Assembly: GCA_902797565.1 (NCBI GenBank)
Contig: CADBTO010000082.1
Span: 1 to 6,694, forward strand
Length of the DNA stretch: 6,694 nucleotides
Direction of reading: 5' to 3'
Source of the DNA: an uncultured Lachnospiraceae bacterium
GTDB lineage: Bacteria; Bacillota; Clostridia; Lachnospirales; Lachnospiraceae
Of the stretch, positions 1 through 5,042 are shown one piece after another. Below the pieces are notes generated by a model, which made no database searches, was not told the DNA's origin, and worked only from the letters and a program-made list of their open reading frames with translations. Both the position numbers and the translations under genes were made by a program. Position 1 is the stretch's first letter, and the number at the start of each line of letters is the position of its first letter.

Positions 1-361
1 CAAGGACACGGTGGAAGCGGACGAGAAGGACGAGAAGGACGAGCAGGATGATGGTTCTGATACGACCGGGACGGAGACTGGCGAAGAAGGCGGGAAAGAT
101 GATGGAACGGCTGTAGAAACGCCTGGAACGGATCCGGCGGATGGCTCGTCTGGTTCCGGGGATTCCGGGAAAACCGATGAAGTGACGGGCACGGAAGAGG
201 TGCCGTCTGGAAACCAGGACGCGGCGTCCGGGGAGGCGTCCAGCACGCCGGCTAGTACGCCGGCGGGCGAGCAGGCTACGCCGGCGGCTTCCGGAGCAGC
301 GGATTCGGCTGCGGCGGCTGGCAGCACTGGGAATACCGGAAATGCAGAAACGGCGAAATAA
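1..361 (+). CDS. C-terminal low-complexity tail of a protein starting upstream (partial)
   Basis: The frame is open from base 2 and stops at TAA 359-361; there is no start with a ribosome site inside the window, so this is the 3' end of a longer gene. The visible ~119 residues begin with charged repeats (DEKDEKDEQDD), continue as an acidic Gly/Ser/Thr/Asp/Glu stretch, and end in an Ala/Pro/Ser/Thr/Gly section finishing AETAK. No folded domain, hydrophobic segment, LPXTG motif or cysteine is present, so this part is probably disordered and extracellular. Such tails occur on secreted or membrane-anchored envelope proteins of Lachnospiraceae, for example on class A penicillin-binding proteins, but nothing here identifies the parent protein. 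It may be functionally related to the lysozyme further on, whose linker has a similar composition. The coding call is firm because the frame is long, uses GC-rich codons and ends just before a terminator; the function is unknown. Confidence 0.7.
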   Translation, partial: KDTVEADEKDEKDEQDDGSDTTGTETGEEGGKDDGTAVETPGTDPADGSSGSGDSGKTDEVTGTEEVPSGNQDAASGEASSTPASTPAGEQATPAASGAADSAAAAGSTGNTGNAETAK

Positions 362-376
362 GAAGCGAAGCGAAGC

Positions 377-414
377 GTGCCAGGCTGGATTATATCCGCC
401 CGGCACTGCGTTTT
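377..414 (+). terminator. weak hairpin with short T-run after the first gene
   Basis: GTGCC (377-381) pairs with GGCAC (402-406). After a 1x1 mismatch, GGC (383-385) pairs with GCC (398-400). TTTT follows at 411-414 after a four-base gap. It could be a first weak terminator for the upstream gene, but the perfect hairpin directly after it is the better candidate. A run of three GAAGC units (about 362-376) lies just before it. Confidence 0.3.
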
Positions 415-418
415 GCAT

Positions 419-455
419 AAAGAAAAAGGATTGCGGAAGGCAATCCTTTTTCTTT
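419..455. terminator. bidirectional intrinsic terminator between convergent genes
   Basis: A perfect 16-bp stem is formed by bases 419-434 and 440-455 around the loop GGAAG. The arms carry an A-run on the left and a T-run on the right, so either strand gives a hairpin followed by U residues. It sits about 60 bases after the stop of the first gene (+) and 10 bases after the stop of the small - strand gene. It therefore probably ends both convergent transcripts. Confidence 0.9.
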
Positions 456-464
456 TGGCTGGAA

Positions 465-656
465 TTACAGTTCCCATATGTCCAGGCCGGAGAGGTTTAA
501 TCCGTTTGATTGCAAGATGGCCTTTGTTTCTTTATACTTCTTTTTGATGGCTTCAAACGTTTCTGTCGCGCCTTCTTTGTCTGCCTTTTGCATCCATTCC
601 TGGATCAGCGTGAACCAGGGGATGAGTGATGCGTTGATTTCTGGTACTGTTGCCAT
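465..656 (-). CDS. 63-residue helical protein of unknown function
   Basis: The start is the ATG whose complement is 654-656. It is preceded by a good ribosome site (AAAGGAG, complement of 664-670) with 7 bases of spacing; the stop is TAA at 465-467. The protein begins MATVPEINASLIPWF and ends NLSGLDIWEL. The middle (residues ~14-50) is rich in Lys, Glu, Ala and Gln and looks like two amphipathic helices; both ends contain tryptophans. There is no signal peptide, membrane segment, cysteine or metal site, so it is probably a small cytosolic protein. The same frame stays open upstream through the leader repeats and could be read as 116 residues, but that extension is Arg/Pro/Gln repeat translation without a ribosome site, so I reject it. 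A dedicated promoter lies at 787-815 and a terminator follows the stop. It is downstream of, and on the same strand as, the large RNA, but two terminators separate them. I do not recognise the family. Confidence 0.75.
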   Translation of the reverse strand: MATVPEINASLIPWFTLIQEWMQKADKEGATETFEAIKKKYKETKAILQSNGLNLSGLDIWEL

Positions 657-663
657 GGTGATG

Positions 664-670
664 CTCCTTT
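664..670 (-). promoter_or_regulatory. ribosome binding site that fixes the small gene's start
   Basis: The - strand reads AAAGGAG, seven bases before ATG (complement 654-656). No comparable site precedes any upstream in-frame start, which supports the 63-residue product over the 116-residue reading. Confidence 0.8.
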
Positions 671-675
671 CCGTG

Positions 676-763
676 TGTGGTTCCTGCGGTTTGTGGTGCC
701 GGCCCTGTGGTTCCTGTGGTTTGGTGCCGGGCCTGCGGTTCCTGTGGTTTGTGCTGCCGGGCC
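676..763 (-). repeat. three tandem ~29-bp repeats in the small gene's 5' leader
   Basis: Units on the + strand are 676-705 (30 bp), 706-733 (28 bp) and 734-763 (30 bp). Each reads roughly TGYGGTTCCTGYGGTTTG followed by a GTGCCGGGCC-like end. In the leader RNA a unit contains GGCCCGGCACC, then CAAACCACAGGAACC. The units lie between the predicted transcription start (~780) and the ribosome site (664-670). The middle unit is two bases shorter, so the array does not keep a reading frame, which argues for an RNA or DNA role rather than a coded peptide repeat. They could act as a protein-binding or structured leader element, or simply be a slipped-strand expansion. Confidence 0.85.
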
Positions 764-786
764 GTTTCCGCGTTCCATGCCATGCA

Positions 787-815
787 AGTGTAGCAGAAAC
801 TGCGGCGGTGTTCAA
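787..815 (-). promoter_or_regulatory. sigma-A promoter with extended -10 for the small gene
   Basis: On the - strand, TTGAAC (complement of 810-815) and TACACT (complement of 787-792) are separated by 17 bp. The bases just before the -10 are TGC, giving an extended -10. The start would fall near 780, leaving a leader of about 120 nt that carries the tandem repeats. Confidence 0.65.
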
Positions 816-842
816 GAAGCTGGCTGGAAAATGTCTGGAAAT

Positions 843-865
843 AAAAAAAGGCCGGCATTTGCCTT
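843..865 (-). terminator. second intrinsic terminator downstream of the large RNA
   Basis: On the - strand AAGGC (complement of 861-865) pairs with GCCTT (complement of 848-852) around an 8-base loop, followed by a run of T (complement of 843-849). It is a short stem but has a strong U-tract. It lies just after the main terminator at 872-930 and would catch read-through before the small gene's promoter. Confidence 0.6.
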
Positions 866-871
866 GGAAAT

Positions 872-930
872 AAACAACAAAAAACTAGCCGGCACTTGCC
901 TTCTTTTCCCTCGACAAGTACCGGCTAGTT
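872..930 (-). terminator. strong intrinsic terminator of the large RNA
   Basis: On the - strand the 16-base arm starting AACTAGCCGG (complement of 915-930) pairs with the arm ending CCGGCTAGTT (complement of 883-898) around a 16-base loop. A T-rich run TTTTGTTGTTT follows. In - strand RNA the only non-Watson-Crick pair is U-G, so the whole stem pairs; on the + strand the same position is a C/A mismatch. That asymmetry and the T-run point to - strand use. Confidence 0.88.
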
Positions 931-1899
931 GTTTATCTCACCATCCAATGGACCATACCTCTCTTTCTTCAGGTTTCCCAGCCTTTCTCACCGCTCGCAC
1001 TCATTAGCGGTGTCTCTATCATAAATCATTTCTTTCACGAACCAGTTCTTGCTGCGTCCCACTTCCAAAACCACCATCAAGAATTTATCAGCGACTATGG
1101 TGCGGTTCACTGAAGTTCGGAGTCTGCCAAAAAGCCTTGACTTAGCGACTCTTCCGATCAAGCAATCAACACGAACAAAGGCTAATCCTGAATAATCATT
1201 GCGGCAACCCGCTATATTTACTAACTCCCTACATCCGGTTCATCTAATCTTTACACAATTCTCATAAGGAGCCCAGACGACTCATATCAATAAAGTCCGG
1301 ATCTATCTCGTTAGCGTTTGATGGAAATATGAAACTTTTCCGTATGATACCTCCGATTTCTGCAAAAATCAAAAGACCAACACCACTGATGCAATCAATC
1401 GACACTTGTTTTCCACAAGCTTTCTGCACACACGAAACAAAGGACAATTCGTTTCATATACTCCCTGCATCTTGCGGCAGGGACAAGGCAATTACGTTTC
1501 ACCCATAACCGCCTCTTGGCGTCTGCCCTGTAAACCGAAGACCGAAGTGCTTTTGATGGCTTTCACCCGCCACCTTAGGTTCCGCTAAAAAATTACCTGC
1601 CCGTTGGACCGTACCTCCTTTCTGCAGATTTGAAACACCCCTGGCTGTAACTTCTGACTTCTGGTCCGGCTTACCCTCCTGCCAAGCATCCCTCGCTGAC
1701 TCAGGGAAAATCTGCTTTCCGCAAACCTGCTTGAAGTATGCCGTTCCCGCCAGATTCTGTCATCCAAGCCTGCCGGACTGTAAGGAGCTTTCTCGTCACA
1801 TCCTCCTGCGAAGTGCTCTTTCTCTTGTGCTACACGAGAGCGGCTTCGCTGTCGTCCTGGCTTTTTGTTTTGCCTTTCCTGTGGGCTGTTTCATTTGTT
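877..1899 (-). ncRNA. candidate ~1-kb structured non-coding RNA, class unknown
   Basis: This block is bounded by a near-consensus - strand promoter (1906-1934) and a strong - strand terminator (872-930), giving a predicted transcript of about 1,020 nt. No reading frame longer than about 61 codons exists inside on the - strand, and none has a convincing ribosome site and start. Many stems can be seen. GTCCGGC/GCCGGAC (1772-1778 with 1664-1670) encloses CAAGCA/TGCTTG (1728-1733 with 1683-1688). GGTGGC/GCCATC lies at 1569-1574 with 1555-1560. TCCCTGC/GCAGGGA is a 7-bp stem (1477-1483 with 1462-1468). CTTGT/ACAAG closes a GGAAA loop (1405-1419). CACCAT/ATGGTG lies at 1097-1102 with 1072-1077, and CACCGCT/AGCGGTG at 1006-1012 with 989-995. 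Size and folding recall OLE, ROOL and GOLLD, but I see no motif that places it in any of them. It does not look like RNase P RNA, tmRNA, SRP RNA or 6S RNA. No reverse transcriptase or group II domain V was seen. Promoter and terminator are well supported; the RNA reading is inference. Confidence 0.65.
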
Positions 1900-1905
1900 G
1901 ATGCT

Positions 1906-1934
1906 ATATTACTACCACAAAAAACAAAAGTCAA
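1906..1934 (-). promoter_or_regulatory. near-consensus sigma-A promoter of the large RNA
   Basis: On the - strand, TTGACT (complement of 1929-1934) and TAATAT (complement of 1906-1911) are separated by exactly 17 bp. Each box differs from consensus by one base. An AT-rich stretch with A and T runs lies just upstream (1935-1990) and could act as an UP element. The start is expected near 1899. This is the strongest promoter sequence in the window and no ORF with a ribosome site follows it, which is a main reason for the non-coding RNA call. Confidence 0.8.
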
Positions 1935-2322
1935 GCATTATTTCAAATTTTTTTCGAAAAAATTACAAAAAATATAAAAATATAAAGATTTTGAGAAAAT
2001 ATAGCAGACAATTCTGCTGTACAGACGCAAAAAGTTACAAAAAAGTAGATGAAAGAGAATATTTCGCAGAGAATCAGGAGGCGAAGCGGGTAATGAATGG
2101 AGTTTTTTTAAAAAAATTGCGAAAATATTGATATGATAAAACAGATATACGCATAAATCGAATATTTTTATGCAGAATATAGATGGATAGTATTGTGACG
2201 ATAGTGCACACAGCCAGGGCGAAAGGGATCGGTTTATGGGCGGGCGAATGTGTGGAAAAAGTTTCATGGAGAAATGGACTAAAAACGCAGAAAGAAAAAC
2301 GTTCTAATTAGCGGACTTGCTG
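1935..2322. other. AT-rich intergenic gap between divergent promoters; no gene supported
   Basis: The stretch separates the large RNA's promoter (-) from the secA promoter (+) and is visibly richer in A and T than its surroundings, especially 1940-2010 and 2100-2190. Items seen in it: a perfect 6-bp hairpin AGCAGA-CAAT-TCTGCT at 2003-2018; an A/T palindrome near 2103-2118; and a 12-codon ORF (2093-2131, +) with AGGAGG 11 bases upstream. The 88-codon + frame that runs through here starts inside the large RNA without a ribosome site and is probably chance. I see no tRNA, CRISPR array or transposase. Confidence 0.6.
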
Positions 2323-2351
2323 TTGTTTTGCGAGAAAAAACGTGTTAGAAT
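2323..2351 (+). promoter_or_regulatory. sigma-A promoter with extended -10 for secA
   Basis: TTGTTT (2323-2328) and TAGAAT (2346-2351) are separated by 17 bp, and TGT directly before the -10 gives an extended -10. Transcription would start near 2358, leaving a leader of about 36 nt before the secA ATG. Confidence 0.65.
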
Positions 2352-2393
2352 AAGCGACGATGGAAAAAAACAGAAATAGGAGTTTTTACGGAA

Positions 2394-4982
2394 ATGGGAA
2401 TTGTATCGAAAATATTTGGTACGCATAGCCAGCACGAGCTGAAGCGTATAAAGAAGACAGTAGACAAGATCGAATCACTCCAGCCCGAAATGAAGGCATT
2501 GTCTGATGAGCAGCTGCGGGGGAAGACTGCGGAGTTCAAGCAGCGGCTTGCGGATGGCGCAACGCTCGACAGCCTGCTTCCGGAGGCCTATGCGGTTGTC
2601 CGGGAAGCGGGGAAACGCGTTCTGAATATGGAGCACTTCCGGGTCCAGCTGATCGGCGGAATCATCCTGCACCAGGGGCGGATCGCAGAGATGCGTACCG
2701 GGGAAGGAAAGACCCTCGTCTCCACGCTTCCTGCATATCTCAATGCTTTGGAAGGGAAGGGCGTCCATATCGTTACGGTCAATGATTACCTGGCAAAGCG
2801 AGATTCCGAGTGGATGGGAAAGATCCACGAGTTCCTGGGCCTGACGGTGGGTGTTGTGCTGAACGATATGGAAAAACCTGAACGTCAGGCAGCATATAAA
2901 TGTGATATCACGTATGTTACGAATAATGAATTAGGTTTTGACTATCTCCGTGATAATATGGTGGTACACGAGAGGGATCTGGTCCAGCGTGGACTGCATT
3001 ACTGTATTATCGACGAGGTGGACTCGGTTCTGATCGATGAGGCGCGGACGCCGCTGATCATCTCCGGGCAGAGCGGGAAATCCACAAAGCTCTATGAAAT
3101 GTGCGATATTCTGGCAAGGCAGATGCGCCGCGGCGAGGATCTTCCGGAATTTTCCAAGATGGACGCAATTATGGGCATCGAGCAGGAAGAAACCGGGGAT
3201 TATATCGTCGGGGAGAAGGATAAGGTGGTGAACCTGACCCAGGACGGCATCAAGAAAGTGGAGAACTTCTTCCAGATCGACAACCTTGCAGATCCGGAGA
3301 ACCTGGAGATCCAGCATAATGTGATCCTTGCACTGCGCGCGCACAATCTGATGCACCGTGACCAGGACTATGTGGTACAGGATGATGAAGTGCTGATCGT
3401 GGACGACTTCACCGGCCGGATTATGCCGGGACGGCGTTATTCCGACGGGCTGCACCAGGCAATCGAGGCAAAGGAGCACGTGAAAGTGCGCCGGGAGAGC
3501 ATGACGCTTGCAACGATCACCTTCCAGAATTTCTTCAATAAATATGATAAAAAAGCAGGCATGACCGGTACAGCACAGACTGAGGAACAGGAGTTCCGTG
3601 ATATCTATGAGATGGACGTCATTGAGATCCCGACGAACCGGCCGGTTCAGCGGATTGACCACGACGATGCGGTGTACAAGACCCAGAAGGAGAAGTACCG
3701 GGCGGTTGTGGAAGAAGTCAAGCGTGCGCATGCCAAAGGCCAGCCGGTTCTGGTCGGTACAATCACGATCGAGGTGTCCGAGTTGATCAGCAAGATGCTG
3801 CGGCGCGAAGGCATCCGGCATAACGTCCTGAATGCGAAGTTCCATGAAAAAGAGGCGCAGATTGTCTCTGAGGCAGGCGTGCATGGCGCGGTTACCATCG
3901 CAACGAATATGGCAGGCCGTGGTACGGATATCAAACTGGATGAAGAATCGCTGAAGGCGGGCGGGCTTAAGATCATCGGCACCGAGCGGCATGAGTCGCG
4001 GCGGATTGACAACCAGCTGCGCGGGCGTGCCGGGCGGCAGGGAGATCCGGGGGAATCCAAGTTCTATATTTCACTGGAAGACGACCTGATGCGGCTGTTT
4101 GGTTCGGAACGGCTGATCGGGGTGTTCAATTCTCTTGGGATCGAGGAAGGCGAGGAGATCCAGCACAAGATGCTGTCCTCTGCGATTGAGCGTGCACAGC
4201 AGAAGATCGAGAGCAACAACTTCGCGATCCGGAAAAACCTGCTGGAATATGACCAGGTGGCGAACGAGCAGCGGGAACTGGTATACAAGCAGCGCAGGCG
4301 CGTGCTGGAAGGCGAGAATATGAAACCGCAGATCCAGCATATGATCGATGAGGATGTGGACGATCTGGTGCGGACCGTGGTGAATGACAATATAGACAAA
4401 GACGAGTGGGATGTTCGCGAGATTAACCGCGTGATCTTCCCGATTGTACCAGTACGGAAGATCACCGTGCAGGATGTGGAAGAATCCAAGGATGCGGCAG
4501 ATCTGGTGAGCAAGGTACAGGAGCTGGCACAGGATCTCTACGAGGAAAAAGAGAAAGAATTCGAAACCGCGGATGAGTTCCGCGAGGTGGAGCGGGTCAT
4601 CCTGCTGCGTGTCATAGACAAGCATTGGATGGAAGAGATCGACAATATGGATCTTTTGCGCCAGGGCATCGGGCTGCAGGCATATGGGCAGCGGAATCCG
4701 GTGGACGAGTACAAGATGCAGTCCTATGATATGATGGACGCGATGAACGAGGCAATCCGGCTTGAGGCGGTGCAGATGCTCTACCATGTCCGCGTGGAAC
4801 GCAAGGTCGAGCGGGAAGAGGTGGCAAAGGTCACAGGCACGAACAAGGATGAGAGCGCGTCTTCCGGGCCGAAGAAGCGGAAGGCACCGAAGGTATATCC
4901 GAATGATCTGTGCCCGTGCGGCAGCGGCAAGAAATACAAGAACTGCCACGGAAGTTCGAAGAGTTTCGAGGATGTTGTATAA
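2394..4982 (+). CDS. secA: preprotein translocase ATPase SecA
   Basis: SecA is the cytosolic and membrane-peripheral ATPase that pushes unfolded preproteins through the SecYEG channel. The 862 residues are normal length for a full SecA1. NBD1 carries the Walker A motif MRTGEGKT (GEGKT 103-107) and Walker B IIDEVD (D207, E208). The preprotein cross-linking domain lies roughly at 220-370. NBD2 shows TNMAGRGTDIKL (504-515) and the arginine-finger region GTERHESRRIDNQLRGRAGR (529-548). The helical scaffold/wing region follows, including RVIDKHWMEEIDNMDLLRQG (739-758). A flexible linker leads to a zinc site C-x-C-x8-C-H (C840, C842, C851, H852), the usual SecB or ribosome-contacting tail. The start has AGGAG (2378-2382) 11 bases upstream, and MGIVSKIFGT is the expected SecA N-terminus. 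It is probably transcribed alone from 2323-2351, with a hairpin after the stop. In many Firmicutes prfB follows secA; here a lysozyme gene does. The zinc tail and full length argue against the accessory SecA2. Confidence 0.98.
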   Translation: MGIVSKIFGTHSQHELKRIKKTVDKIESLQPEMKALSDEQLRGKTAEFKQRLADGATLDSLLPEAYAVVREAGKRVLNMEHFRVQLIGGIILHQGRIAEMRTGEGKTLVSTLPAYLNALEGKGVHIVTVNDYLAKRDSEWMGKIHEFLGLTVGVVLNDMEKPERQAAYKCDITYVTNNELGFDYLRDNMVVHERDLVQRGLHYCIIDEVDSVLIDEARTPLIISGQSGKSTKLYEMCDILARQMRRGEDLPEFSKMDAIMGIEQEETGDYIVGEKDKVVNLTQDGIKKVENFFQIDNLADPENLEIQHNVILALRAHNLMHRDQDYVVQDDEVLIVDDFTGRIMPGRRYSDGLHQAIEAKEHVKVRRESMTLATITFQNFFNKYDKKAGMTGTAQTEEQEFRDIYEMDVIEIPTNRPVQRIDHDDAVYKTQKEKYRAVVEEVKRAHAKGQPVLVGTITIEVSELISKMLRREGIRHNVLNAKFHEKEAQIVSEAGVHGAVTIATNMAGRGTDIKLDEESLKAGGLKIIGTERHESRRIDNQLRGRAGRQGDPGESKFYISLEDDLMRLFGSERLIGVFNSLGIEEGEEIQHKMLSSAIERAQQKIESNNFAIRKNLLEYDQVANEQRELVYKQRRRVLEGENMKPQIQHMIDEDVDDLVRTVVNDNIDKDEWDVREINRVIFPIVPVRKITVQDVEESKDAADLVSKVQELAQDLYEEKEKEFETADEFREVERVILLRVIDKHWMEEIDNMDLLRQGIGLQAYGQRNPVDEYKMQSYDMMDAMNEAIRLEAVQMLYHVRVERKVEREEVAKVTGTNKDESASSGPKKRKAPKVYPNDLCPCGSGKKYKNCHGSSKSFEDVV

Positions 4983-4983
4983 T
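4955..4983 (+). promoter_or_regulatory. possible weak promoter overlapping the end of secA
   Basis: A perfect TATAAT lies at 4978-4983, overlapping the secA stop codon. A poor -35 (TTCGAA, 4955-4960) lies 17 bp upstream. It would start transcription near 4990, at the edge of the hairpin 4991-5018, and could serve the lysozyme gene. The -35 matches only half of the consensus, so this is tentative. Confidence 0.35.
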
Positions 4984-4990
4984 GGTGATA

Positions 4991-5023
4991 GAGGGGGGCG
5001 GTTTTTGGCTGCCCCCTCTTCTT
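4991..5023 (+). terminator. G/C-rich hairpin after secA, probable intrinsic terminator
   Basis: GAGGGGG (4991-4997) pairs with CCCCCTC (5012-5018), and C4999 can pair with G5011 if G4998 is bulged. The loop is T-rich and a modest TTCTT tail follows. It begins eight bases after the secA stop. The weak U-tract leaves room for partial read-through into the lysozyme gene, or for an attenuator-like role. Confidence 0.6.
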
Positions 5024-5042
5024 AGTAATAGGGAATAAGAAT

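Noticed and set aside
676..763. CRISPR array
   Set aside because: The ~29-bp units are directly adjacent with no spacers, and no cas gene is in view.
465..815. 116-residue - strand reading of the small gene, with an Arg/Pro/Gln-rich N-terminus
   Set aside because: The extension is translation of the leader repeats, has no ribosome site and would begin inside the -35 region. The ATG at 654-656 has a proper site.
478..873. + strand 131-codon ORF across the small gene and its leader
   Set aside because: It is antisense to a gene with full signals, runs through the tandem repeats, and has no ribosome site at its start.
1262..1447. 61-codon - strand ORF inside the RNA
   Set aside because: It starts with TTG without a ribosome site and shows no recognisable domain. 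It overlaps stems such as 1405-1419 and 1355-1370, so it is probably a chance frame in the RNA.
1585..1767. 60-codon Arg/Ser-rich - strand ORF inside the RNA
   Set aside because: TTG start, no ribosome site, odd composition, and it coincides with the nested stems at 1664-1778.
877..1899. Group II intron, retron, RNase P RNA or tmRNA
   Set aside because: I found no reverse transcriptase, no domain V-like hairpin, none of the conserved RNase P segments and no tmRNA ends. The promoter and terminator fit a standalone RNA better.
1865..2131. 88-codon + strand ORF rich in Lys and Tyr
   Set aside because: It starts within the RNA gene, crosses its promoter and an A-rich tract, and has no ribosome site. 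Its composition reflects AT-rich DNA.
1906..2351. Mobile element boundary around the RNA
   Set aside because: No transposase, terminal inverted repeats or target duplications could be seen. Composition change alone is not enough.
2931..4949. Long - strand ORFs (353 and 292 codons) opposite secA
   Set aside because: They are antisense shadows of a highly conserved gene, with no start signals and no recognisable protein features.
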